Positions 1 to 7,827 of a DNA stretch of 64,000 nucleotides are shown in pieces. The stretch is from Mycolicibacterium cosmeticum (lineage in GTDB: Bacteria > Actinomycetota > Actinomycetes > Mycobacteriales > Mycobacteriaceae), in the NCBI GenBank assembly GCA_016197365.1, contig JACPVS010000004.1, positions 1-64,000 of the forward strand, given 5' to 3'. The notes under the pieces were generated by a model, which was not told where the DNA came from, did not search any database, and worked only from the letters and a program-made list of their open reading frames with translations. Made by a program: the position numbers and the translations under genes. Each line of letters opens with the position of its first letter. The stretch's first letter is position 1.

Positions 1-124
1 GACAGGTCCACACCACCCCCGGACACCGCGCTCTTCCTCTTACTCTTCCGCTTCTCCTCCGGCACACACCCAGCCAACCAGACACCCCAATCACAGGCCG
101 ACAGCAGCTGACCGTTCTACACCC
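1..124. other. Unassigned segment at window edge; possible insertion-sequence terminus
   Basis: This stretch abuts the point where the GT9 reading frame stops halfway through its expected length. It is strongly pyrimidine-rich on the plus strand (runs such as CTCTTCCTCTTACTCTTCC around 31-49), unlike the neighbouring coding DNA, and no reading frame in it resembles the missing C-terminal half of a GT9 enzyme. An inserted element ending near position 124 is one explanation; a deletion junction or an assembly edge are others. No transposase or terminal repeat pair is visible because the sequence to the left is outside the window. Confidence 0.3.
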
Positions 125-667
125 TCAATCATGAAGAGCCACAAATCTCCCCGGTTCCAATCCCCGGTTCAGAAGATCTGCACGCACTTCACCCAGAGCG
201 ACTTCGCTGAACGGAAGGGGGAAGGTCGGACTGGACGTCGCCTCACCGCTCCACATTGCGAAAGTCGCGAGCATACGGTCAACCCGATGAACCCCGGGGT
301 CGATATTGTTCCTCACGTTGTAGATGAAATTCGCCCTATTTCCGTCCCCTACAACAACGGGAACTCCGGACAATCCCTTCAACAGACACGGCAGTAAGGC
401 CGAGATCCGAGTTCCGATGAACGCCACATCGAACTTTTCTTTACGAAGGTTGAGGAAGAAGCGGAGCATGGCAGTTCGATCCGATCTCGCCGGCATGACG
501 AGGATCTGATCGATGAGCGGGGACTCCTTCAACAAGTTGGCTTGCGCCCCGCCTTGGACTACCAGCGTCAAACGAGCGTGGGGATACAACCGCCGAAACT
601 CGGCGATCACAGGCGTCGTCATGATGAGGTCACCGAGACCCCAGTTCTGAAAGATCCCGAAGTGCAT
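125..667 (-). pseudogene. GT9 (ADP-heptose:polysaccharide heptosyltransferase-like), N-terminal half only
   Basis: The 180 residues match the N-terminal Rossmann half of family GT9 heptosyltransferases (WaaC/WaaF type): residues 3-20 carry the GLGDLIMTTPV loop that starts the family, followed by the alternating beta-alpha pattern (RLTLVVQGG, FDVAFIGTR). Full GT9 enzymes have about 320-360 residues with the ADP-heptose site in the C-terminal domain, which is absent: translation stops after FVALHD. The start ATG overlaps the gmhB stop by one base (TAATG), so it is the last gene of the heptose operon. As it stands it should not bind donor sugar. The family assignment is seen in the sequence; loss by insertion or deletion is inferred. 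A true short gene is less likely. Confidence 0.65.
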
Positions 668-1191
668 TAGGCAGACCCCACCAATTCCGGCTTGATTCCA
701 CTGAGAAACGACATCAAGTTCCCACCTTTGAAAAGATACGCGTCCATGCCTACAGCGGCAGCCGCGTCGAGATCTCGAAGAGAATCGCCTATCAAAAAGC
801 TTGCACCAAGATCGACGTGCCAGTTTTCCAGCAGATCGAGAATCATACCTGGCGCTGGTTTACGCCACGGGTGGTCGGCCCGATATCGCTCGAGCGCGGC
901 CTCGGGATGAAACGGGCAGTGCCGAATATCCGTGATATGAGCGCCTTCTTCGGCGAGCAATTCATTCATGCGCTCAGTGACACCCTCGAAGTCGCTCTCG
1001 GAATAGAAGCCCTGACCGATTCCCGATTGGTTTGTCACGACGAACACGAAGTAACCGCTTCGGTTCAGTAACGCAATCGCTTGAGCCGCTCCATCGATCA
1101 ACACGAAATCAGACGGTTTACCTATATAGCCGGTATCAACATTGATCACCCCATCGCGGTCAAGAAAAACCGCAGGATTCGTCTCAGACAT
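667..1191 (-). CDS. gmhB: D-glycero-beta-D-manno-heptose 1,7-bisphosphate 7-phosphatase (HAD family)
   Basis: This 174-residue HAD phosphatase would remove the C7 phosphate of heptose 1,7-bisphosphate between the kinase and adenylyltransferase steps of HldE. Motif I is FLDRDGVIN (residues 9-17, Asp11 and Asp13), motif II TNQSG (53-57), the RKPAPG Lys motif is at 110-115 and motif IV IGDSLRDLDAA starts near 134. I chose the ATG at 1191 because the family starts a few residues before motif I; it overlaps the end of the upstream isomerase gene by 8 bp (ATGTCTGA), implying translational coupling. The zinc loop of E. coli-type GmhB (CxH...CxC) is only half present: CPFHP at 92-96 remains but the second Cys pair is replaced (DHPW before RKP). 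Specificity for the alpha or beta anomer cannot be read; the company of HldE suggests beta. Confidence 0.85.
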   Translation of the reverse strand: MSETNPAVFLDRDGVINVDTGYIGKPSDFVLIDGAAQAIALLNRSGYFVFVVTNQSGIGQGFYSESDFEGVTERMNELLAEEGAHITDIRHCPFHPEAALERYRADHPWRKPAPGMILDLLENWHVDLGASFLIGDSLRDLDAAAAVGMDAYLFKGGNLMSFLSGIKPELVGSA

Positions 1192-2374
1192 AGCGGTTGA
1201 CGAACCAATCAAGCTCGCGGATCGCACAGACGATGTGATACAGGCTTGAAGCCCTCGCTGGAGCAAGGACGGGCGTGCCGGCGGGGTCCAGCGTCTCATG
1301 CCACAAGCCGTTGACGTCCGTGCGAAAGTACCGCCGCAGACCTACGACAGCCTCAGCCACGAGTGCCGTCGCCCGGTCCCACTCCGCTTGATCGCGCGCG
1401 AGTTCTGCCATGGCGATATGGGCTTTGATTCTCTCGGTCTGCGGCCAAAGCCGCGAATCACCGTTGCGCAGAGAGGCATCATCCCAGATCTCGTTCACGG
1501 CAAGCCGAGTCTCAGGATTGACCCCGTTCGATTCGGCGAAGGCGACCAACTGCCGTGCCGCAGAGAACGCATCCGAGCGCCCCCTGGAACAGCCCCACCG
1601 CCAGAGCAGCCATGCCCATTCGAAGTGGTGTCCAGGCTCTAGGAGTCGACCAAGCTCGCCGGGTGCAGGCTCCCAATTATGGTCGTAATGCTCACGCAGA
1701 CAACCACTGCCGGTGTCGATCAACTGGTTCAGTGCGAGTTCGGCGATCTCGTCGGACATCGCTCTCCACAGGCCGTCAACGTCGGTCGCCTCCCATTCGA
1801 GGCACGCCTCCAGTAGATGCATATGAGGGTTGGCGTTGAGCTGCTTGCTGGGTGGCACCGACTCCTCGAAGCCTGCCTTCGGGTGTTTCCTGAGTCGAAC
1901 CATCTCGTGAAGCATTTGCTCACCCACGTCGGTGGTAGCCGCACGTCGGTAGCCCAATCGAGCCGAAACACCCAGTGCGAACAAAAAGAACGCGTGATCG
2001 TAGAGATGAAACTCGTGATCGATGGGCTCGCCGGTCGGGGATACTGCCGCATAGGCCAACCCGGCATCAGTCGCGCATTTGTTCAGGAGGAAATCGAGCC
2101 CATGGTGTACCAACTCGCGAGCTCGTTGCGTCTCACTCCAACCTATTTCTGCACCTGTCGCGAAGACGTACGTCTGCCGAGCGACCAACCGCGTCCGACG
2201 TGGATCATCAATGACACTCCCGCTCTGCGTCATTCGTTCGTAGAATCCGCCGTCCTCTCGGTCTACCCCGCGGTCGGCCCACAGTGGGAGCGCGCTGCCG
2301 TACAGCCAGTCCGTGAGAGCTGCCCGTTCAGACTTCAGAGACTCCAAGATCCGGCCGTCCGCCATGTCCGGCAT
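1184..2374 (-). CDS. AGE-family (N-acylglucosamine 2-epimerase-like) sugar isomerase/epimerase
   Basis: The 396 residues have the features of the (alpha/alpha)6-barrel AGE superfamily, which includes N-acylglucosamine 2-epimerases and the YihS-type aldose-ketose isomerases: an ARQTYVFA segment near 65-75, HHFEWAWLLWRW near 245 and RIKAHIAM near 315 line the usual barrel and carry His/Arg typical of the site. The start ATG overlaps the hldD stop by one base; a second ATG lies three codons in. It is embedded in the heptose operon, where sedoheptulose-7-phosphate isomerase (GmhA, a SIS-domain protein) is the step not found in the window. It may therefore be an isomerase supplying or modifying a heptose, but that is inference; an epimerase for another sugar of the same glycan is equally open. 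Confidence 0.75.
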   Translation of the reverse strand: MPDMADGRILESLKSERAALTDWLYGSALPLWADRGVDREDGGFYERMTQSGSVIDDPRRTRLVARQTYVFATGAEIGWSETQRARELVHHGLDFLLNKCATDAGLAYAAVSPTGEPIDHEFHLYDHAFFLFALGVSARLGYRRAATTDVGEQMLHEMVRLRKHPKAGFEESVPPSKQLNANPHMHLLEACLEWEATDVDGLWRAMSDEIAELALNQLIDTGSGCLREHYDHNWEPAPGELGRLLEPGHHFEWAWLLWRWGCSRGRSDAFSAARQLVAFAESNGVNPETRLAVNEIWDDASLRNGDSRLWPQTERIKAHIAMAELARDQAEWDRATALVAEAVVGLRRYFRTDVNGLWHETLDPAGTPVLAPARASSLYHIVCAIRELDWFVNRYV

Positions 2375-3366
2375 TACCGGAAGATGTCTTCGCTAAGTAG
2401 ATAGTCGTGGACGTACGTCCGAAGGCCATCCTGGAGTGAGGTGACTGGCTGGTCGAAGCCGGCGTCTCTCAGTTTGTCGAGAGACGCGCATGTGAAGTAC
2501 TGGTACTTCCCGCGCAACTTGTCTGGGAGCTCGGTGAATTCGATTTTCACCGGCTTTCCCATCAGTGAAAACATGATGTTCGCCTTGTCCTCGAACGAAC
2601 GCGGCTGGCCCGTTCCGACGTTGTACACCGAGGATGGCGCATCACTGGACCCAAGAAGCCAGAGGGCGATGGTGACACAGTCACCCACCCACACAAAGTC
2701 GCGGAGCTGACCGCCATCGACGTAGTCGGGATTGTCGGACTTGAAGAGCCGAACCTGCTCGCTGCTCTCTATTTGCTCATAGAGTTGTACTGCGACGCTA
2801 CGTTGGCCTTCTTTGTGGTATTCGTTGGGCCCGTAGACATTGAAGAATTTGAGTCCGGCCCACTTCGGCGGCTCACTTCGGCCGGACGTGGTTTCGGAAT
2901 GTACCCATCGGTCAAACACATGTTTGCTCCAACCGTACGGGTTGAGAGGCCGTAGCGAGGCGAGTGCTGTTCTGTCGAAATCGTCGACGAATCCCTGCCG
3001 CCCATCACCGTACGTGGCGGCAGAGGACGCATAGATGAATGGGACCTTCGCTTCACTACACCAATTCCAAAGATCGACTGAGAGTCGAAAGTTGGAGCGC
3101 ACGATGAGGTCGACGTCACGCTCCGTCGTTGTTGAAATTGCGCCCATGTGGACAATCGATTCGATATCGCGATTCCCGCTCAGAAATGCCGGCAGTTCTT
3201 CGGGGGTGAGGATATCGCGCACTTGACGTTTCGCAATATTTCGCCATTTCAAATCGTCATTGCCGAGCAAGTCCACGACAACTATGTCATGGCCCAGGTC
3301 ATCTAACTGCGCCGCGATATTTGATCCTATGAACCCGGCGCCGCCGGTAACTATGTGCATCTTCAA
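2374..3366 (-). CDS. hldD: ADP-L-glycero-D-manno-heptose 6-epimerase
   Basis: This 330-residue extended short-chain dehydrogenase would convert ADP-D-glycero-beta-D-manno-heptose to the L-glycero form. It shows the N-terminal NADP-binding GGAGFIGSN (residues 8-16), the HMGAISTTTE strand-loop characteristic of HldD (73-82), ASSAATYG (113-120) with the catalytic Ser/Thr and YGWSK (144-148) with the Tyr-Lys pair. KFFNVYGPNEYHK near 175-190 is also typical of HldD rather than of UDP-sugar epimerases. Length matches the family (about 310-330). It follows hldE by six bases and its stop overlaps the next ATG, so it is mid-operon. Base composition is visibly less GC-rich than the Pks region. I am confident of the family. 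Confidence 0.9.
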   Translation of the reverse strand: MKMHIVTGGAGFIGSNIAAQLDDLGHDIVVVDLLGNDDLKWRNIAKRQVRDILTPEELPAFLSGNRDIESIVHMGAISTTTERDVDLIVRSNFRLSVDLWNWCSEAKVPFIYASSAATYGDGRQGFVDDFDRTALASLRPLNPYGWSKHVFDRWVHSETTSGRSEPPKWAGLKFFNVYGPNEYHKEGQRSVAVQLYEQIESSEQVRLFKSDNPDYVDGGQLRDFVWVGDCVTIALWLLGSSDAPSSVYNVGTGQPRSFEDKANIMFSLMGKPVKIEFTELPDKLRGKYQYFTCASLDKLRDAGFDQPVTSLQDGLRTYVHDYLLSEDIFR

Positions 3367-3372
3367 TTCACC

Positions 3373-4821
3373 CTAGGTTGCGGATCGTGCAATTATGTTC
3401 GAGGTGCTGTGGCCTTGCTCCAGTGGGATCAGCGACACGACACCGCCCCATTGAGTGACCACGTCACCCCCGACAACCTCGGCAACGGTGTAGTCCTCGC
3501 CCTTGAACAGAACATCGGGCCGGAGAAGCTCGATGAGCCTCAATGGCGTGTCTTCATCGAACAGCGTCACCATGTCCACGCTGCGCAGGGAGCCGATCAC
3601 CGCTGCGCGCGAAGCTTCATCTTGGACGGGACGGCTCTCGCCTTTCAATCGCTTGACCGACGCATCGGTGTTGAGTGCCACGACGAGGCGGTCGCACTGC
3701 TCTCGGGCGCGCCGGAGCAAGGCGACGTGACCTGGATGAACCAAATCGAAGCAGCCATTGGCGAAGCCAACTCGAAGTCCGCCTTTGTGCCAGTATCTGA
3801 CCCGCGCCGAAGCCTGATCGCGCGTCATGAAGGCTCGCTCCTCTGTCTCCGTGACCGACTGCACCAGCTCCTCCATACTGACGGCGGCCGTGCCGAGCTT
3901 CCCCACGACTACGCCGGCGGCCACGTTGGCGAGTTGTGCGGCGATCCTGATGTCGAGCCCGGCGGAGAGAGCCAGCGAAAGCGTGGCCACCACGGTGTCG
4001 CCGGCACCAGAGACGTCGTACACCGACGAGGCTCGGGTGGGTATGTGCATCGGCTGTTCGACACCGGATTGCGGAGCGTGAAGCGTCATGCCTTGTGCGC
4101 CGCGAGTGATCAAGACGGCCTTTACCCGGGTAGCGGTGAGTATGGCTTCCGCCGCATCGGACGCACCCCTGTCAGTCGAACAATCAAAGCCCGTCGCAGC
4201 AGTCGCTTCTTTGGCGTTCGGCGTGATGACGTCAGCGCCTCGATACAACGTGAGGTCGGCGGACTTCGGATCGACTACCACCGGAATCCCCAAAGCGGAT
4301 GCTGCAGATATGTGCGCTTCGATTGTGTCTCGTGTCAGCATCCCCTTCGCGTAGTCCGACAAGATCATGGCGTCGACGTTCGGCAGCGAATTGCGGACGG
4401 CCGACTTACTACGCTCCAATGCCTCGCTGTCGAGGTTCGTCTCTTCCCGATCCAGTCGGAGAATTTGTTGCCCGGAAGACACGTATCGGGTTTTTATGAT
4501 CGTCGGGCATGTCGCCGTCCGAATCGATCGATCTTCGATGCCTGCGGCAGGACAGAGTTCCTCAGTGACGTAGCGACCGTCACTATCATTGCCGACTGCT
4601 CCGATCAGAGCAGCATTTCCGTTCAACGCCACAATGTTTCGGGCGACGTTGCCCGCACCACCAAGCATCGCCACTTCCTCTCGGAAGCGGAGAACCGGTA
4701 TGGGCGCTTCGGGTGAGATCCGGGCGACATCTCCGTACACAAAGCGATCGACCATTAAGTCGCCAACTACGAGCACGGTCCTGTCGGCGAGTTGCTCTAC
4801 CACAGCGCTGTCCATACGCAT
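3373..4821 (-). CDS. hldE: Bifunctional D-beta-heptose 7-phosphate kinase / heptose 1-phosphate adenylyltransferase
   Basis: The 482-residue product has the two-domain HldE layout. Residues about 10-310 are a PfkB/ribokinase-type kinase (VVGDLMVDRFVYG at the start, ILSDYAKGML near 170, GAGDT anion hole and catalytic Asp near 271). Residues about 345-480 are a nucleotidyltransferase (FANGCFDLVHPGH with the HxGH signature near 362, LNTDASVKRLKG, and a C-terminal GHSTSNII). The first domain phosphorylates heptose 7-phosphate at C1, the second forms ADP-heptose. The frame is open further upstream, but the ATG at 4821 sits just before the first conserved strand with GGAAAAG eight bases upstream. 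First gene of the leftward operon. ADP-beta-heptose synthesis is classically a Gram-negative LPS pathway; the mycobacterial GmhA/GmhB/HddA set makes the GDP-alpha form instead, so this gene looks acquired. Confidence 0.92.
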   Translation of the reverse strand: MRMDSAVVEQLADRTVLVVGDLMVDRFVYGDVARISPEAPIPVLRFREEVAMLGGAGNVARNIVALNGNAALIGAVGNDSDGRYVTEELCPAAGIEDRSIRTATCPTIIKTRYVSSGQQILRLDREETNLDSEALERSKSAVRNSLPNVDAMILSDYAKGMLTRDTIEAHISAASALGIPVVVDPKSADLTLYRGADVITPNAKEATAATGFDCSTDRGASDAAEAILTATRVKAVLITRGAQGMTLHAPQSGVEQPMHIPTRASSVYDVSGAGDTVVATLSLALSAGLDIRIAAQLANVAAGVVVGKLGTAAVSMEELVQSVTETEERAFMTRDQASARVRYWHKGGLRVGFANGCFDLVHPGHVALLRRAREQCDRLVVALNTDASVKRLKGESRPVQDEASRAAVIGSLRSVDMVTLFDEDTPLRLIELLRPDVLFKGEDYTVAEVVGGDVVTQWGGVVSLIPLEQGHSTSNIIARSAT

Positions 4822-5274
4822 CACTGAACTTTTCCGTTCTTTCTCGCCCCTACCGGCCCCCGCAAATCCAGCAATGCGACCGCAGACTGTAAACGACGCG
4901 CGACGGCGAGTCGGTTTACGACGGCATTGTCCACCTGCCACCAGTATTTTCTGTGTCGTGACCCGGCACCTACTCGACGGCATGCTGGAGATTACTCACA
5001 CCGCCTGCCCAAACATACTGGAATCGACCCGATTTGGCGCGGGAGTGCCGTTTACCCTTTTGTTCCGAGATCTCAATATGTCCCTTGGATATCGCCTTCC
5101 AAATCACAGGGACACCCGTGAAGCGGGGAGACATCTTCGCGCTGCTTGTTGTAGGCGACATCCCACGCCTCCGTCCCGGCGACGAACCGGCGTAGTCCGC
5201 GCCGTCGTGGTCCGGCCCGTCCAACACGCTTGCCGACAACAGTGGCAAGCGACGGGCTAGGTAGCCTGACCACC
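4822..5274. other. Intergenic region between the divergent hldE and fadD genes
   Basis: These 453 bases separate two genes pointing away from each other and must hold both promoters. A plus-strand frame ending at the TAG of 5193-5195 is open for about 80 codons and its last 35 (ending VVGDIPRLRPGDEPA) read like protein with normal codon choice, but it lacks a credible start; it may be the remnant of a lost gene. A 7-bp inverted repeat sits just before fadD (separate entry). I see no RNA gene. Confidence 0.4.
5228..5250. promoter_or_regulatory. 7-bp perfect inverted repeat upstream of fadD
   Basis: GCTTGCC (5228-5234) and GGCAAGC (5244-5250) are perfect complements around a 9-base spacer, 25 bases before the fadD ATG. 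The size and place fit an operator or a leader hairpin. A TTG at 5230 inside it could extend the fadD frame by 15 codons, but the FAAL family starts at the later ATG, which leaves the repeat untranslated. Confidence 0.4.
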
Positions 5275-6987
5275 ATGCCGAACGCGTCCATCCTGACCAT
5301 GCTGCAGGAACGCTCCATCGCGACTCCCGACGCTGAAGCCTTCACGTTCACCGACTACGACGTCGACCCCGCTGGTGTCCCCGAAACGCTGACGTGGGCG
5401 CAGGTACACCGCCGCACCGTCAACGCGGCGCTGGAGTTCGAGCAGTACGGGTCCCCTGGAGATCGTGCGCTGATCATCGCGCCCCAGGGTTTGGACTACA
5501 TCGTCGCCTTCCTGGGAGCCATGCAGGCCGGCTTCATCGCCGTTCCTTTGTCGGTTCCAGTGCCCGGCTCCCATGACGAGCGGGTCAGCGCCGTCGTGGC
5601 CGACACATCGCCGGTGGTGGTGCTCACCACCTCCCCCGTTGCTCACCTGGCCACGCAATATGTGGACGACGGGGCTGCCGTTGTCGCGGTGGTCTCTGTG
5701 GACACCCTCGACCTCGACGGTCCAGTGTCCTCCGATGCGGATCCAGCCGACGGCCCGGATACCGCCTACCTGCAGTACACCTCAGGATCGACCAGGCTGC
5801 CGGCCGGCGTGATGATCAGCCACCGCAACCTGCTGGCGAACTTCGAACAACTCATGGCCGACTACTTCGCCGACTTCGGCGGCGTGCTGCCCAAGACCTC
5901 GAAACTGGTGTCCTGGCTGCCCTTTTACCACGATATGGGCCTCATGCTGGGAATCGTGGGGCCCATCCTCTCGGGACAACCCGCGCTCCTGATGAGCCCG
6001 ATCGCATTCCTGACCAATCCGGTGCGCTGGGTGGAGACGATGTCGCAGCCTGAGTACGCGTGGTCGGCGGCGCCCAACTTCGCCTTCGATCTGACCGCGC
6101 GACGAACCACCGATGCCGATCTCAAGCGCCTCGATCTCAGCGGGGTCGTCGGCATCATCAACGGTGCCGAACGAATTCACCCGTCGACATTGGTGAAGTT
6201 CAACGAGTGCTTCAAAGCGGTGGGTTTCCGGCCGGAGATGGTGGTGCCCTCCTACGGACTCGCGGAGGCGACCGTCTTCGTCGCCAGCGGCAACAATAAC
6301 CGCGTGTCTGACGCCATTGATTTCGACCCTGCCGTGTTGGCCGCAGGCAGCGCGGTCCGCAGTCCAGGGGGGCTGCCTCTGGTGCGGTACGGGATGCCCG
6401 TCTCGCCGCTGGTGCGGATCGTCGACGCCGATACCTGCCGGTCGTGCCCGGACGGCACCATCGGTGAGATCTGGACCCACGGAGAGAACGTCTCTGCGGG
6501 CTACTGGCGTAAACCCGAGCAGACCGGGTCGGCGTTCGGCGCGACGCTGATCGAGGCTCCTGCGGGCACCCCTGACGCGGGTTGGCTACGAACTGGCGAT
6601 CAGGGCTTCATCTCCGAGGGTGATCTCTTCATCGTGGGGCGCATCAAGGACATGTTGATCGTGCGAGGCCGCAACTACTACCCCGAGGACATCGAGGCCA
6701 CGGTGCAACAGATCACCCGCGGGCGGGTCGCCGCCATCGCCGTGCCCGACGAGCAGACCGAGAAACTGGTCACCGTCATCGAGTTGAAGAAACTCGACGA
6801 CTCGGGGGATCTGACCCTGGTGAAAAACGATGTGACAGCTGCGATTTCACGCGCGCACGGACTGCACGTCGCCGATATCGTACTGGTGGCTCCTGGTTCG
6901 ATCCCCACCACCACAAGCGGCAAGATCCGCCGAGCTGCGTGCGTGGAGCAGCATCGGCAAGGTCAGTTCCTGCGACTCGACGCATAA
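5275..6987 (+). CDS. fadD23: Long-chain fatty-acid--AMP ligase (FAAL), FadD23-like, of the TPP-type locus
   Basis: The 570-residue product is an adenylate-forming enzyme of the FAAL class, which makes acyl-AMP and hands the acyl chain to a polyketide synthase rather than to CoA. The P-loop-like motif YTSGSTRLPAGV lies near residues 167-178, SWLPFYHDMGLMLG near 207-220, PSYGLAEAT near 325 and the C-terminal hinge with RTGDQGF and VGRIKDMLIVRGRNYYPEDIE near 440-475; FAALs share the HDMGL and RNYYPEDIE wording. I start at the ATG at 5275 because MPNASILTMLQERS is the usual family N-terminus. It lies downstream of, and converges on, pe-mmpL10-papA3; in the described TPP locus of M. smegmatis a fadD23 gene accompanies the same set. 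It should supply the starter acyl chain for the Pks at 13812. Confidence 0.9.
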   Translation: MPNASILTMLQERSIATPDAEAFTFTDYDVDPAGVPETLTWAQVHRRTVNAALEFEQYGSPGDRALIIAPQGLDYIVAFLGAMQAGFIAVPLSVPVPGSHDERVSAVVADTSPVVVLTTSPVAHLATQYVDDGAAVVAVVSVDTLDLDGPVSSDADPADGPDTAYLQYTSGSTRLPAGVMISHRNLLANFEQLMADYFADFGGVLPKTSKLVSWLPFYHDMGLMLGIVGPILSGQPALLMSPIAFLTNPVRWVETMSQPEYAWSAAPNFAFDLTARRTTDADLKRLDLSGVVGIINGAERIHPSTLVKFNECFKAVGFRPEMVVPSYGLAEATVFVASGNNNRVSDAIDFDPAVLAAGSAVRSPGGLPLVRYGMPVSPLVRIVDADTCRSCPDGTIGEIWTHGENVSAGYWRKPEQTGSAFGATLIEAPAGTPDAGWLRTGDQGFISEGDLFIVGRIKDMLIVRGRNYYPEDIEATVQQITRGRVAAIAVPDEQTEKLVTVIELKKLDDSGDLTLVKNDVTAAISRAHGLHVADIVLVAPGSIPTTTSGKIRRAACVEQHRQGQFLRLDA

Positions 6988-7100
6988 TCGCTTCATCCGG
7001 AATCTGAAGGTGGGCTCAGCACAGTCAGGCTTGTCTTTACCGGAGATTCCAAAGGTATTTGCCCGGCAACACCTTCGGGCTCACCGGCTACCTGCAATAG

Positions 7101-7607
7101 CTAGCCGAAGACCGCCAGCGTTTCATCGGAGCAAAGCCCCGTCTGATCGCATAGCGTCTTGCATCGATCAATGTTGTTGGAGCACCAAGTCGGTTCACCG
7201 TTTGATGTACTTGTCGACTCGTTGATTCTCTTGACGGTCGCTTCGTTCTTCTTCTCGATCTGGCCAGTTGGCGACATCGCTGAGTTACCTGGCAGTCCGC
7301 GGCTGGCCAACTTGGCGCCGCAGTTGAGACCGAACAACATGCCGCTTCGATGTTCGAAATTGTCATTGCCAACCGGCGGCACCTTCTGCGCCGAAACCAC
7401 GATGCACTCATCCCTGTCGAGTACGTCACCGACGATGGTGGCGACAGTGACCGACTGGTTGTGCTTCGCAGCGTACGCGGAGGCGTCTGCAAAGGTCTGA
7501 CCCACATAGTCCGCGTGCGCAATTCCGCCGCTCAATGCGACCATGACGGAGGTGAACGCTACGACCAGGACTGTAAAACGACTCGCAGCTGACACCGACT
7601 TCTCCAT
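7101..7607 (-). CDS. Small secreted protein, paralogue of the product at 39555-40013
   Basis: The 168-residue product has a Sec signal peptide (hydrophobic residues 10-30, AHA cleavage at 30-32) and a short mature domain starting DYVGQTFADASAYAAKH, with VGD near 60 and CIVVSAQ. Four Cys cluster in the last 30 residues (CSNNIDRC, LCDQTGLC), suggesting disulphides. The same opening pattern, VGxTxADA...VGD...CIV.S, occurs in the secreted protein at 39555, so both belong to one family; it loosely recalls a PASTA-like fold, but I cannot assign a function. It sits between fadD and pe, transcribed with pe. A low-GC spacer of 220 bases separates it from pe. Whether it takes part in TPP formation is unknown. 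Confidence 0.75.
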   Translation of the reverse strand: MEKSVSAASRFTVLVVAFTSVMVALSGGIAHADYVGQTFADASAYAAKHNQSVTVATIVGDVLDRDECIVVSAQKVPPVGNDNFEHRSGMLFGLNCGAKLASRGLPGNSAMSPTGQIEKKNEATVKRINESTSTSNGEPTWCSNNIDRCKTLCDQTGLCSDETLAVFG

Positions 7608-7827
7608 TTCGCTCTGGATGCGGCATGAGCATACAGGCGCAGAACAGGAATTACGCGCCGAATCTGACTACAACGTTAAATATGCAAAGAGTCGCCTGTT
7701 GCCACGAGATCGTTTGTGCCGCATGAGGTCATCGCGAGACTCGTCACCGACGCTCATAAATAACTGGAGCCAGAAACCACAGGTACACGGATAAGAATTT
7801 GCTAGTTCGACGTCAAGCCGTACCAAC

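Noticed and set aside
3355..4716. Plus-strand open frame of 453 codons opposite hldE
   Set aside because: HldE motifs on the minus strand are unmistakable and this frame has no recognisable pattern or ribosome-binding site.
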